Part shown: positions 42,362 through 51,864 of the stretch, in pieces
Layout of the letters: the number at the start of each line of letters is the position of its first letter
Numbering within the stretch: position 1 is the first letter of the stretch
DNA from: Bin34 sp965219935
GTDB taxonomy: Bacteria; Chloroflexota; Anaerolineae; Caldilineales; Caldilineaceae
Length of the DNA: 64,000 nucleotides
Direction: 5' to 3'
Assembly (NCBI GenBank): GCA_965219935.1
Contig: CBDCOU010000003.1
Coordinates: 2,666,001-2,730,000 of the forward strand
Made by a program: the position numbers and the translations under genes
The notes under the pieces: model-generated
Told to the model about the DNA's origin: nothing
The model's input: only the letters and a program-made list of their open reading frames with translations
The model's database searches: none

Positions 42362-43774
42362 TTACTGGTGGATCACCACCATCTTGGTTTCGGTCATTTC
42401 CTCAACCGCGTACTTGGGACCCTCCTTTCCGTAACCGCTGTCCTTGAGGCCGCCGTACGGCATCAGGTCAACGCGCCACTGGGTGCCCCAGTTGATGTGA
42501 ATGTTGCCCGACTCCACCTGCTGGATGTACTGCATGGCGGAGTCCAGGTCCTGGGTGAAGATCGAGGCGCTCAGGCCGTAGTTCGTGTCGTTGGCGATGG
42601 CAATCGCCTGATCGACGGTGTCCACCTTCGTGATGCCCATGGCCGGACCGAACACCTCATCGCAGGAGATCTTCATCTCCGGCTTGACGTCCGTGAGCAG
42701 GGTGGCCTGATGCATCTGCCCTTCCAGGCCGCCACCCGTAAGCAGCGTGGCACCGTTGTCCTGGGCCTCGTTCACCCAACTGCTGACCCGCTCCGCGTCG
42801 CTCTGGCGAATCATAGGTCCCAGCTTGGTGCTTTCGTCCAGGGGATTGCCCGTGGTGAAGCCTTCGACCGCCGGCATCAGGGCGTCCAGCACATCGCCGT
42901 AGATGTCGTTGCTGACCAGCACGCGCTGGGCCGAGATGCACACCTGGCCCGCGTTGCTGTAGGCCGTCGTGGGCAGGGCCGCCGCCACCTTGTCCAGGTC
43001 CGCATCCGGCAGGATGACGACCGGGGCGTTGGAGCCGAGCTCCATGGTCACCTTCTTGATCCCGGCCTGATGGCAAATCCGCTCGCCGATGTCCCGGCTG
43101 CCGGTGAAGGAAATCTTGCGCACGCGCGGATCGGAGACCAGCACGTCGCCAATTACGGCTCCGCTGCCGGTCACGCACTGGATGGATTCCGGCGGCGCGC
43201 CGGCCTCCAGCAGAAGTTCCGTGAACTTCAGGGCCACGAGCGGCGTGTCCGAGGCCGGCTTGAGCACGGCCGCGTTGCCGGCCGCCAGGGCCGGGCCCAC
43301 CTTGTGGCAGACCAGGTGCAGCGGGAAGTTGAACGGCGAAATGCAGGCCACCACGCCGCAGGGCACCCGGACCGTGAAACCGAACTTGCCGGTCACACCC
43401 GGCCCGCCGTCGACCGGAATGACCTCGCCGTACAGCCGCTTGGCCTCCTCCGCCGAGAGGTAGATGATTTCGGCCGCCCGTTCCGCCTCGATGCGAGCCT
43501 CGCCAATGATCTTGCCTTCCTCCATCGTGATCGTGCGGGCCAGATCCTCCTGGTTCTCCACAATCAAGTCGGCGGCCCGGTGCAGGATTTGGTAACGCTC
43601 GAACCCGGTCAGGTCGCGCATCGCCTCCGCCCCGCGCACCGCCGAGGCCAGAGCCGCGTCCACGTCCGCGGCCGTGCCGCGCGGCACGGTGTCCACCACC
43701 GAACCGTCATAGGGATTGAGGACATCCATCGTGGAGTCCCCGTCGATCCATTCGCCGCCGATGTACATCTTCAT
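42362..43774 (-). CDS. NAD(P)-dependent aldehyde dehydrogenase
   Basis: This 470-residue enzyme oxidises an aldehyde to the acid. Conserved features are SPFNFPLHLVCHKVGPALAAGN for NAD binding, ISFTGSRDIGERI, the Glu in TMELGSNAPV, the nucleophile Cys in NAGQVCISAQRV, and EVFGPAMGI near the end. NIHINWGTQWRVDLMPYGGLKDSGYGKEG resembles glyceraldehyde-3-phosphate or lactaldehyde dehydrogenase-type members; the substrate is not settled. ATG 43774 follows AGGACC. It is 107 bases downstream of pheS, where pheT would be expected. Confidence 0.93.
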   Translation of the reverse strand: MKMYIGGEWIDGDSTMDVLNPYDGSVVDTVPRGTAADVDAALASAVRGAEAMRDLTGFERYQILHRAADLIVENQEDLARTITMEEGKIIGEARIEAERAAEIIYLSAEEAKRLYGEVIPVDGGPGVTGKFGFTVRVPCGVVACISPFNFPLHLVCHKVGPALAAGNAAVLKPASDTPLVALKFTELLLEAGAPPESIQCVTGSGAVIGDVLVSDPRVRKISFTGSRDIGERICHQAGIKKVTMELGSNAPVVILPDADLDKVAAALPTTAYSNAGQVCISAQRVLVSNDIYGDVLDALMPAVEGFTTGNPLDESTKLGPMIRQSDAERVSSWVNEAQDNGATLLTGGGLEGQMHQATLLTDVKPEMKISCDEVFGPAMGITKVDTVDQAIAIANDTNYGLSASIFTQDLDSAMQYIQQVESGNIHINWGTQWRVDLMPYGGLKDSGYGKEGPKYAVEEMTETKMVVIHQ

Positions 43775-43881
43775 GGTTACAGGTCCTTGGTTGGCTTGAT
43801 CAGAGTCCGGCACCGCGCGGCACCGGACCATTTGGACAAACTGGTTGAACGGACACCCGTTGCAGGTTTCCTCGGCAGGTC

Positions 43882-44919
43882 CTACACCATTTGCTCGAGG
43901 AAACGGGCATCGTTGGTGTAGAACAGGCGGATGTCGGTGATGCCATACTTGAGCATGGCCACCCGCTCGGGTCCCATGCCAAAGGCGAAACCGGACCACT
44001 CGGCCGGGTCGTAGCCGCCGTTGGCCAGCACCCTGGGATGCACCATGCCGGCCCCCATGATCTCCAGCCAGCCGGTGTACTTGCAAATGCGGCAGCCCTG
44101 TCCCCGGCACAGCATGCAATCCACGTCGACCTCCACGCTCGGTTCCGTGAAGGGGAAGTAGCTCTTGCGGAACCTGACCTTGCGCCCGCTGCCGTAGATG
44201 CGGTCCGCAAAGTGCTGCACGGTGCCCTTGAGGTCGCTGAGGCTGATGGTCCGGCCCACGACCAAGCCTTCCACCTGGTAGAACTGCGATTCGGCGCGCG
44301 CCGTCACGTCCTCGTGACGGTAGACCTTGCCGGGCAGGATGATGCGAATGGGGTTGGGGGCGTATTCCCGCATGGCATGAATCTGCCCGGGGCTCGTGTG
44401 GGTGCGCAGGATAATGCCCGGTTCCGTCGTATAAAACGTGTCCCACATGTCGCGGGCCGGATGGCCGGGCGGCATGTTCAGCAGCTCGAAGTTGTACTCG
44501 TCGCTCTCCACTTCACGACCTTCGTAGATTGAAAAGCCCAGCCCCCGGAAGATCGTGTAGATCTCCCGCAACGCCACCGTGGACGGGTGCAACTTGCCAA
44601 GCGCCCACTGCCGGCCCGGCAGCGTGACATCGATCCCCTCGGCAGACAATTCCTCGCTGATGGCCAGATCCGCCAGTTCGCCGCGCCGCTCGGCATGGAG
44701 ATCCTCCAGGAACCGCTTGCACTCGTTGCCGGCTCGGCCCGCCTCCGGCCGTTCCTCGCGCGGCAGGGAACCCAGGCCGCGCAGGATTTGGGTCAGACGG
44801 CCCTGCCGTCCCAGTACCGCACTGAAGACGGAGGCCAGCGCCTCCTCGTCCTGGGCCTGCCGGATGTCCTCGGCGGCTTCCGTGCGGAGGGTTGACAATT
44901 GTTCAAGAAGTGTGCTCAC
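43882..44919 (-). CDS. pheS: Phenylalanine-tRNA ligase alpha subunit
   Basis: This 345-residue subunit carries the class II synthetase core: motif 2-type RTHTSPGQIHAMREYAPNPIRIILPGKVYRHEDVTARAESQFYQVEGLVV and the motif 3 region GFAFGMGPERVAMLKYGI. A Cys cluster CMLCRGQGCRICKYTGWLEI, found in many PheS proteins, lies near residue 280. The N terminus is the tRNA-binding coiled coil. It starts at GTG 44919. The partner pheT, normally just downstream, is absent; an aldehyde dehydrogenase takes its place. Confidence 0.96.
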   Translation of the reverse strand: MSTLLEQLSTLRTEAAEDIRQAQDEEALASVFSAVLGRQGRLTQILRGLGSLPREERPEAGRAGNECKRFLEDLHAERRGELADLAISEELSAEGIDVTLPGRQWALGKLHPSTVALREIYTIFRGLGFSIYEGREVESDEYNFELLNMPPGHPARDMWDTFYTTEPGIILRTHTSPGQIHAMREYAPNPIRIILPGKVYRHEDVTARAESQFYQVEGLVVGRTISLSDLKGTVQHFADRIYGSGRKVRFRKSYFPFTEPSVEVDVDCMLCRGQGCRICKYTGWLEIMGAGMVHPRVLANGGYDPAEWSGFAFGMGPERVAMLKYGITDIRLFYTNDARFLEQMV

Positions 44920-45012
44920 AACAGATGCTTCCGTTGGGGAAGGTGCAATTTACTGCGGCCGGAAACCCGTCGGCCGACGGTCCCTATCGTGCCAGACCAA
45001 CGGCCCGCGGGC

Positions 45013-46257
45013 TCATTCCGAACGCAGCGCGGAGATGGGACTGAGCCGACTGGCCTGCACGGCCGGCCAGAATCCAAACAGGATCCCGGTTGCCATGCAA
45101 AACGCCACCACCCCCGCCACAGTGCTGACCCGCAGGGTCAACTGCAGGGTTGTGATTTGGGAGTCGGCCGCCCGCATGACCAGGGCACCCAGCGCCATGC
45201 CGAAAATTCCGCCCAGCACGGACAGGAAGATGGCCTCGGCCAGGAACTGCTGCAGGATATCCCGGCGACGCGCCCCGATGGCCTTGCGCAAACCGATTTC
45301 GCGGGTGCGTTCGGCCACGCTGACCAGCATGATGTTCATGATGCCGATGCCGCCCACCAACAGCGACACGAATGAAATCGCACCCAGGAACACCGTGACC
45401 ACGGCCGTGATGTCTCCGAACACGCCAATGAAGTCGGTTTGGCTGATGACGGAGAAGTCGTCCTCCTCAAAGTAGTCGATCCGATGGCGCTCGCGCAACG
45501 CCTCCTCAATGTCGATTTGGGCCTGGGCCATCCTGTCCTCGGAGGCAATGGAAACCAGAATCTGGGTCACCTTGTAGTCGCCGCGCGTGGTTTTCCAGTC
45601 CAGGACCCGGTCCATGGCGGTGGTGAACGGCAGGAAGACCGAGTTGTCGCGGTTGCCGAACTGGCTCATGCCGATTTCGTTCATGACCCCGACGACGGTG
45701 AACACCACGCCGTCCACCCGGATTTGCGTGTCCAGGGGGTTCTCGTTGGGCGAATAGAGGCTTTGGAACGCGGTCTGGCCGAGGATAGCCACCCGCCGCC
45801 GACTGTCCATGTCGACCTGTGAGAAGAATTCCCCGAGTTGGGTGTCCCAGCCCCGAATGTCCTTGTGCTGCGGCGCGATCGCAATCAGGTCGATATCCAG
45901 GGAGTCATCGCCGCGCACGACGGTGCCCCTGGCATTGGCTTCGGGCGCGACCATGACCATGTCTGGCACGAGCATTGGATTGGAAAGGGCCCGCGCATCG
46001 CTCAGCGTCAACTCGCCAAACCGCGGTTCGGCAAGCGGATCCTGATTTTCCGTCAACTGGCCCGGCACCACGAAGAGGACATTGGTCCCGATTCCGGCGA
46101 ATAAATCGTAGATGTACCGCTCCACGGCCTGGCCGGCGGAGATCAGGACGGTGGCGGTCGAAATGCCGATGATGATGCCCAGCATGGTGAGCAGGCTGCG
46201 CAGCTTGTTGACCGTCAGCGCGCGCAGCGCGATGCGGATGATTTCACCGAAGATCAT
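45013..46257 (-). CDS. MacB/FtsX-type ABC transporter permease
   Basis: This 414-residue membrane protein has an N-terminal segment (KLRSLLTMLGIIIGISTATVLIS), a large extracytoplasmic MacB_PCD-type domain (about 50-275) and three C-terminal FtsX segments (SLLVGGIGIMNIMLVSVAERTREIGLRKAIGARRRDI and following). Such proteins drive export of peptides, lipoproteins or drugs by mechanical coupling to an ATPase. No ATPase gene lies on either side. It is 93 bases upstream of pheS on the same strand. ATG 46257. Confidence 0.93.
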   Translation of the reverse strand: MIFGEIIRIALRALTVNKLRSLLTMLGIIIGISTATVLISAGQAVERYIYDLFAGIGTNVLFVVPGQLTENQDPLAEPRFGELTLSDARALSNPMLVPDMVMVAPEANARGTVVRGDDSLDIDLIAIAPQHKDIRGWDTQLGEFFSQVDMDSRRRVAILGQTAFQSLYSPNENPLDTQIRVDGVVFTVVGVMNEIGMSQFGNRDNSVFLPFTTAMDRVLDWKTTRGDYKVTQILVSIASEDRMAQAQIDIEEALRERHRIDYFEEDDFSVISQTDFIGVFGDITAVVTVFLGAISFVSLLVGGIGIMNIMLVSVAERTREIGLRKAIGARRRDILQQFLAEAIFLSVLGGIFGMALGALVMRAADSQITTLQLTLRVSTVAGVVAFCMATGILFGFWPAVQASRLSPISALRSE

Positions 46258-46578
46258 GATTCAGGGAAGGTGGTGCTTGCCGGCGGAGCCGAACAAGGCC
46301 ATTGGGAAGCCGGCTTGCAGGATGATTGGCGCTTGTGGCTGAGGTCGTGCCCGGACCGGTACAAAGCTGATTGCCAAGTGGAAAATGGAATTGAGTGTTC
46401 CGCCGCAGTCCTGGCGTACGGGAGACCGTGTCCAAGACCCGTGGGCCCGGCCGCCGATTTTAACCCACATCAGGCCGGAGGGTTTCCGGATCCTGCCGCG
46501 GATTTCCGTCGGGCAACGGCGAAAGCGCGCAGCACCGCAACCATCTGCTAGATTCGAGCGAAACCCGGAGCCACACCC
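46258..46578. other. 321-base divergent intergenic region
   Basis: No gene is visible between the MacB-like permease and the oxidoreductase, which point away from each other. Promoters for both should lie here. TAGATT at about 46551 on the plus strand is a possible -10 box for the oxidoreductase, but no matching -35 stands out. Confidence 0.4.
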
Positions 46579-47661
46579 ATGCCGTTGCCAACCATCAACC
46601 AATCCATACCCAGGCCGCGCACACCGCGTCCGATTGTCAGCATCGGGGCCGGCGGCATCGTGCACGACGCGCACTATCCGGCCTATGCCAAGGCCGGCTA
46701 CCCGGTAGCGGGTCTCTTCGATCCCCGGACCGACCGGGCCGAGTACATGGCGGGCAAATTCGGGGTGCCGGCAGTCCATGCCTCCCTGGCCGAAGCGGTC
46801 CGCAAGGCACCAGCCGATGCCGTATTCGACGTGGCCGTGCCCGCGGCCCATATCGCGTCGGTCCTGCCCGAGCTGCCCGACGGAAGCCCCGTCCTCATCC
46901 AGAAACCCCTCGGCGACAACCTGGAACAGGCCCGTATCCTCCGGGACATTTGCAGCCAAAAGGACCTGATCGCGGCCGTTAACTTCCAGATGCGGTGGGC
47001 TCCCTTCACACTGGCGGCCCGCAGCCTGATCGACCAGGGCGCGATTGGCGACATCGTCGATCTGGAGATTCGGGTCTGCGTCGAAACCCCCTGGCACATG
47101 TGGCCCTTCCTCCAAGGCTTGCCACATGCCGAGATTTACTACCACAGCATCCACCACCTCGACCTGGTCCGCTCCTTCCTGGGCGAACCCGCAGGTGTGC
47201 AGGGGGTGTCCGTCTCGCATCCGGATCTGCCGGCCATGACGAGTTCCCGTTCGCTGATCGCGCTGGCCTACAACCCCATGCTGCGCGCCCACATCGACAC
47301 CAACCACTTCCACCGGTACGGCCTGCGGCACCAGGAAGCCCATGTGAAATGGGAGGGAACATCCGGGGCCATCAAGGCCACCTTGGGCATCCTCATGAAC
47401 TATCCCGAGGGCATGCCCGACCAATTCGACTACTGCGTTTCCCCGCCCGGAGCCGCCAACCCCGAGTGGCACTCCCTGGAACTGGAGGCCGGCTGGTTCC
47501 CCGATGCCTTCATCGGAAGCATGGGCAGTCTCATGCGCTTTGTGAATGGTGAGGCCACGGAACTGCCAACCTCGGTCGCGGACGCGTTCAGGACCATGGC
47601 CGTGGCCGATGCTGCGTGCCGGAGCAGCGAATCGGGATCCGTCAAGCCGACAGCTGCGTAA
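46579..47661 (+). CDS. Gfo/Idh/MocA-family oxidoreductase
   Basis: This 360-residue enzyme has an N-terminal Rossmann fold (PIVSIGAGGIVHDAHYPAYAKAGYPVAGLFDP) and the family's substrate-binding Lys in VLIQKPLGDN (normally EKP; here QKP). The C-terminal part includes EIYYHSIHHLDLVRSFLGE, with the His typical of inositol or glucose-fructose dehydrogenase relatives. It probably oxidises a cyclic polyol or sugar with NAD(P). ATG 46579 is preceded by GGAG. The binding-protein homologue follows after 61 bases on the same strand, and may be functionally linked. Confidence 0.9.
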   Translation: MPLPTINQSIPRPRTPRPIVSIGAGGIVHDAHYPAYAKAGYPVAGLFDPRTDRAEYMAGKFGVPAVHASLAEAVRKAPADAVFDVAVPAAHIASVLPELPDGSPVLIQKPLGDNLEQARILRDICSQKDLIAAVNFQMRWAPFTLAARSLIDQGAIGDIVDLEIRVCVETPWHMWPFLQGLPHAEIYYHSIHHLDLVRSFLGEPAGVQGVSVSHPDLPAMTSSRSLIALAYNPMLRAHIDTNHFHRYGLRHQEAHVKWEGTSGAIKATLGILMNYPEGMPDQFDYCVSPPGAANPEWHSLELEAGWFPDAFIGSMGSLMRFVNGEATELPTSVADAFRTMAVADAACRSSESGSVKPTAA

Positions 47662-47722
47662 CCGTCCGCATATCCGTGCGGGAACCTGGGCCTCGCAACC
47701 TACAGTCACCGGGAGGTGTACC

Positions 47723-48961
47723 TTGTCCGAACGCAACCGCAAGTTCCGTGTCGCAGTGCGTCAGTTTGAACCGTTCTCCCTGGCCATGGAACATGCCTGG
47801 GCCGGTTTTTGCGCGGCCGAAGGCATCGATGGCATCGAACTGGAAGCCGTCTCGCTGGATCTGCACCCGTTGTACGAATCCCTGGTGACGCAGAAAGGGG
47901 CCGTTAACGGGGATTGGGATATCGCCTTCTGTCCCACCGACTGGTTGGCCGCCTTGCATGCGGACAAACTCCTCATCGACCTTGCTCCCTACATTGCCCA
48001 AGCCCCTCCACAGGACTTCCCGGACGGCTGGGCTCCGTCCCTGTTGCAAATGCAGGTGTTCGACGACGCAGTTCTGGGCCTTCCCTATCATGACGGTCCC
48101 GAATGCCTGATCTACCGGACGGACCTGTTTGAGAATCCGGTGCACCAGGAAGCCTTTCGCAGTGAGTACGGCCGATCCCTGACCGTGCCCCGGACGTGGG
48201 ACGACTTCGTGGATACCGCGCGGTACTTCCACAACCCGGAAGCCGGCCTGTACGGCACCGTGCTGGCCGGGTATCCGGATGCCCACAACACGATCTACGA
48301 CTTCCACCTGCAGGTGTGGACGCGGGGCGGATCCGTCCTGACAGAGGAGGGAGCCGTCCAACTGGACACGCCGGAAGCCGTGGCGGCCCTGAACTTCTAC
48401 CGGGACCTGATGCAGGACGACTCGCTAATCCATCCCCAATCGCGCGAGCTGGACTCCGTGGCCTCCGGACTGGAGTTCGCGCACGGCCGCATTGCCATGA
48501 TGGTGAACTGGTTCGGGTTCGCCAGCATGTGCGAGACCATCCCCGAATCCAAGGTCAAGGGGAATGTGGCTGTCACGGGCCTGCCGTCGGCCACCGGCAA
48601 CGAAAGCACTTCCCTGAACATCTACTGGGTGCTGGCGATTCCCGCCGGTTGTCCGAACACGGATCTGGCCTACCGGTTCATGCGGCACTGCGCGTCGCCT
48701 GCCGAGGACAGGAACCTGACCCTGGGCGGTGGCATTGGCTGTCGTCGTTCCACCTGGCTGGATGCGGAGGTCAACCGTCAGATTCCCTTCTACCGCGACA
48801 TGGAGTCGCTGCACGCCGTGGCCCGGGAACTGCCGCGGCTGCCGAACTGGCCGCAGGTGACGGAGGTCATCGACGAGCTGATGTTGGCCGTGGTCAACAC
48901 TGACGAACCGGTTGCGTCGCTCACCGGCAGGTTCCAGGGCCAACTCCCCTCCCTGCACTGA
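47723..48961 (+). CDS. Solute-binding-protein (family 1) homologue without signal peptide
   Basis: This 412-residue protein resembles family 1 sugar-binding proteins: WDIAFCPTDWLAALHADKLLIDLAPYI, YHDGPECLIYRTDLFENP, VPRTWDDFVDTARYFHNPEAGLYG and a C-terminal lobe with LNIYWVLAIPAGCPNTDLAYRFM. The start is TTG 47723, fixed by GGGAGG six bases upstream; the protein begins SERNRKFRVAVRQFEPFS directly, with no signal peptide or lipobox. The frame upstream contains no export signal either. It would therefore stay in the cytoplasm. Its neighbour is the oxidoreductase, not permeases. Function as a ligand sensor or carrier is only a guess. Confidence 0.85.
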   Translation: MSERNRKFRVAVRQFEPFSLAMEHAWAGFCAAEGIDGIELEAVSLDLHPLYESLVTQKGAVNGDWDIAFCPTDWLAALHADKLLIDLAPYIAQAPPQDFPDGWAPSLLQMQVFDDAVLGLPYHDGPECLIYRTDLFENPVHQEAFRSEYGRSLTVPRTWDDFVDTARYFHNPEAGLYGTVLAGYPDAHNTIYDFHLQVWTRGGSVLTEEGAVQLDTPEAVAALNFYRDLMQDDSLIHPQSRELDSVASGLEFAHGRIAMMVNWFGFASMCETIPESKVKGNVAVTGLPSATGNESTSLNIYWVLAIPAGCPNTDLAYRFMRHCASPAEDRNLTLGGGIGCRRSTWLDAEVNRQIPFYRDMESLHAVARELPRLPNWPQVTEVIDELMLAVVNTDEPVASLTGRFQGQLPSLH

Positions 48962-49167
48962 CAGGCAACAAGCAGGATGGGGTGTCTATTCGACCCTTCC
49001 GCGCGACTGCCCGCAGGTTGATGCCGAAGCCGACCTCGATTGGGCAAGGTGCCCCCTCCCATGCGGCGCCCTTCCTGTACAGTGCAGCGGTGTCGCGATA
49101 CGCCGCTTGCCGGAGCAATGGGTCCGACACGCGTTCGGGAAACCCCGGGAACTGACGAGGTTGACCA

Positions 49168-49797
49168 GTGACCAAACTCTATGCACTTCTTGGAGTTGCA
49201 ATCTGCCTCACAGTCGTCGTTTCCGTCTCGGGCTGTGTCTGGACACCCGAACAGATGTACGGCTACTGGAGCGAAGTGGAAGAAGGACTGACTGAATCAG
49301 AAGAGGAGGAAGCCCCAATGGCAACCACCCGCTTTCCCGTGGTGGCAGGGCGTGATATTGACGGCAATGACTTCGTGGTGCCCACGGACTTCACCGGCGA
49401 GTTGAATTTGGTCCTGATGGCGTTCACGCGGGAACACCAGTACGATGTCAACACGTGGCTACCGCATGTCCGCGAACTCGAAGCGTCGTGGCAGGGATTC
49501 CGCGTGTACGAGGTGCCGACACTGTGGGAGATGAACTGGCTCCGGCGCAAGCAACTGGACTTCTGGATGTCAACCGGTATCCAGGATCCGTTGGCAAGGG
49601 CCACCACCATCACCCTGTACACCGACCTCCAAGCCATGCAGTCGGCTCTCGAGATCCCCGACTTCGATACCATCCAAGTGCTGCTGGTGGATCGGGACGG
49701 CTTGGTAGTGTGGCGCAGCGAAGGCACCTACTCCAAGGCCAAGTTCGAGGATCTGACGGCAACACTCATCCACGAAGAGCTGACGAATGCGGTTTGA
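49168..49797 (+). CDS. Lipoprotein with redoxin-like domain lacking CxxC
   Basis: This 209-residue protein has a short signal peptide ending VSVSGC (Cys 23), an acidic linker (LTESEEEEAP), then a thioredoxin-like fold: FPVVAGRDIDGNDFVVPTDFTGELNLVLMAFTREHQ (about 55-90), EVPTLWEMNWLRRKQLDFWM, and IQVLLVDRDGLVVWRSEGTY near the end. The order matches redoxins, but no redox Cys pair is present, so it is unlikely to be an oxidoreductase. It starts at GTG 49168 with GAGG upstream. It stands alone, convergent with the DUF4276 gene. Confidence 0.75.
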   Translation: MTKLYALLGVAICLTVVVSVSGCVWTPEQMYGYWSEVEEGLTESEEEEAPMATTRFPVVAGRDIDGNDFVVPTDFTGELNLVLMAFTREHQYDVNTWLPHVRELEASWQGFRVYEVPTLWEMNWLRRKQLDFWMSTGIQDPLARATTITLYTDLQAMQSALEIPDFDTIQVLLVDRDGLVVWRSEGTYSKAKFEDLTATLIHEELTNAV

Positions 49798-49950
49798 ACT
49801 TTGGCCGACAGCTCCAACACCCCCTGACAACGATGGACCTGAACCCTGTTCCTGGTCCGACGGTTCAAACGGCTCCCGAAAACAGGCAGACGGTTTCACC
49901 GCAACACTACAGTGGAGACGCATCCTGCAACGGCACAACCCCGTCCTGAG

Positions 49951-50505
49951 TTACTCCGGCTCGGCAATGAGCCTCCGAACTCCTTCAACAAACACCTGGA
50001 AACTTTGAGACCGATTCCGCTTGACATCAACCAAGCTTCCCAAACGCCTTGCTGCTTCCGTCTTTCTAAACGGCCCCACCAATGTAGTCACTTCATCGGA
50101 TGGATTCCTGACCGCATCGGGGTTCCGAAACCGGGCTTTCGCTTGGTGTCGAAGTACCTGAGGACTATCATAGGCTTCTGCCAACGCCGCGAAATCACCC
50201 AGATACCATCCTTCAAGCTCTTGGCACACAATCCTTACCAATACATCGTCACGGCCGATCTCTTTGCAGGAATCAACGATCCGCTCCTTTATTGCATGGC
50301 AATCCCGTCCATCGCTGTCTCGCACAATCACGAATCGATCACCAGGCACATGCCAACTCCTTAACGTTACAGGAACACTGCGCTCCAAGTCAGGCCAGCC
50401 GTCATACGTCACGCACCGGAAAACCAACTCGGGGAAAAGACGTCCAAGGAATTCATTCAAAAACTCCTCCATTGAATTCTCTTCCAAAAAGAAGACAACG
50501 CGCAT
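49951..50505 (-). CDS. DUF4276 protein, partner of AAA ATPase (module 2)
   Basis: This 184-residue protein belongs to a different DUF4276 subgroup from the one at 35.9 kb: RVVFFLEENSMEEFLNEFLGRLF, DRFVIVRDSDGRDCHAIKERI with a TOPRIM-like Asp pair, and RIVCQELEGWYLGDFAALAEAY. ATG 50505 overlaps the ATPase stop by one base (TGATG), so translation is coupled. A TTG at 50508 is another possible start. Together with its partner it forms the second ATPase/DUF4276 module of this window. A nuclease or effector role in phage defence is inference. Confidence 0.82.
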   Translation of the reverse strand: MRVVFFLEENSMEEFLNEFLGRLFPELVFRCVTYDGWPDLERSVPVTLRSWHVPGDRFVIVRDSDGRDCHAIKERIVDSCKEIGRDDVLVRIVCQELEGWYLGDFAALAEAYDSPQVLRHQAKARFRNPDAVRNPSDEVTTLVGPFRKTEAARRLGSLVDVKRNRSQSFQVFVEGVRRLIAEPE

Positions 50506-51692
50506 CAACCATGCAACCTGTGATCAAACAGGAGGCCCTGCTTCCAAAGTCGCCCGGGCACTTCACCTTCCGCGACAAGAGCCTTTACCAATTGCGCGTC
50601 AACAGGACGTTCGGCAACCGTAAAACCTTGTTCTTTCGACAGGCACACGATCTCCTTCAACTCAACCTCGTTCAGAAAATCGGATGAATGCGTCGTAATG
50701 AACACTTGGCCGCCCCGATCGGCGTAGTGCCGGAACTCCTCCACAAGCTCCGGTATCAGCTTAGGGTACAGATAGTTCTCAGGTTCTTCGATAGCCAGGA
50801 TGGGATGCAGCTCCGGATTGTAAATGAGAGTCAGGTAGGCAAACACCTTTATAGTACCGTCCGAAACAAACCGTGCATTGAACGGTTCTTTGAAACTGTC
50901 GTCCCGAAACCTCAGTGCCAGCCGGCCGTCTTCGGTGGCATGTGCAGTCACATCCTTGACTCCAGGTACCCGTCGCCTCATTGCCTCCAACACACTTTCA
51001 AATGCCTCGGGATGGCTTTCGTGTAGAAAATGCGTCACTTGCGCAATATTGTCTCCCCTTTTGGAAAGGTGCTCTGCGTAACCGGTATCGGACACGACGC
51101 GCGCATCGTCGATATGGAAATCGGACACATACCACTTTTCGATGAGGTTGCGGAACATGGAGGCAACCTTGAATTCTTCAAACTGCCCAAGACCTTTGAT
51201 GGCAAGGATGCTCGAATCGTCAAGTGTGTACTCTCGCCGCTTGGCCTTGGTATCGTCGTCTCGATATGCCGACTCGTTCGTGATTGCTTTTCCCTTTCCA
51301 TTTGCAAAGTCAAGAAAAAGCCAAGGTTTGCCTCTTTGGCCCCTCCGATACTTGAGTTGTTCGGCTGCAACGATGGCACGGCCCTGCCTCTCGTCAATCT
51401 GAAGTCCATATGTGACAAGTTGCCGGCTTTCGTTGCGAAACTTGACTGTGATTTCGATCGGACCGCGTTCACCCCGACTCACCAATTGACCAAAACCGCC
51501 TCGTTTGGCCACTGCAGCCGACACGTTCTGCTGCAATGAGTCCTGAAGGAACGTGAAGATGTCGAGGAGGGTTGTCTTGCCGGTTCCATTGGCACCGATG
51601 ACCACCGTCATCGGCTGCAGGTCCTTCAACGTGACATGCCGAAACATCCGGTAGTTCTTGATCTCCAGAGATTCGATGTGCCCGGGTTTCAT
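50505..51692 (-). CDS. OLD-like AAA ATPase (module 2)
   Basis: This 395-residue ATPase has Walker A GANGTGKT at 33-40, FVSDGTIKVFAYL as the signature-like motif, Walker B ILAIEEPENYLYP, and ITTHSSDFLNEV as the switch region. The insert between the motifs (about 90-270) contains a helical part with SDFHIDDARVVSDTGYAEHLSKRG. Its nearest relation in this window is the ATPase at 36.6 kb, but the insert and partner differ. ATG 51692 was chosen; no good Shine-Dalgarno site is visible. It probably pairs with the overlapping DUF4276 product. Confidence 0.87.
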   Translation of the reverse strand: MKPGHIESLEIKNYRMFRHVTLKDLQPMTVVIGANGTGKTTLLDIFTFLQDSLQQNVSAAVAKRGGFGQLVSRGERGPIEITVKFRNESRQLVTYGLQIDERQGRAIVAAEQLKYRRGQRGKPWLFLDFANGKGKAITNESAYRDDDTKAKRREYTLDDSSILAIKGLGQFEEFKVASMFRNLIEKWYVSDFHIDDARVVSDTGYAEHLSKRGDNIAQVTHFLHESHPEAFESVLEAMRRRVPGVKDVTAHATEDGRLALRFRDDSFKEPFNARFVSDGTIKVFAYLTLIYNPELHPILAIEEPENYLYPKLIPELVEEFRHYADRGGQVFITTHSSDFLNEVELKEIVCLSKEQGFTVAERPVDAQLVKALVAEGEVPGRLWKQGLLFDHRLHG

Positions 51693-51864
51693 CGTGTCAA
51701 CACTCACTATTCGTTGCAGTTGGATCCGCTGCTGACCGGGCCGCACCTATCCCTTGCAGGACTGCGCACCCGAAGGATACATCACTTGCAGCGACAGTGT
51801 CTGGCCCACTGTCCGCGCCATGTACCCCGACCTACTTCAGGACCAGCATCGGTGCTACTTCATT

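Noticed and set aside
41339..43921. 860-residue plus-strand frame over ctaB and aldehyde dehydrogenase
   Set aside because: It overlaps two well supported genes in other frames and has no coherent domain.
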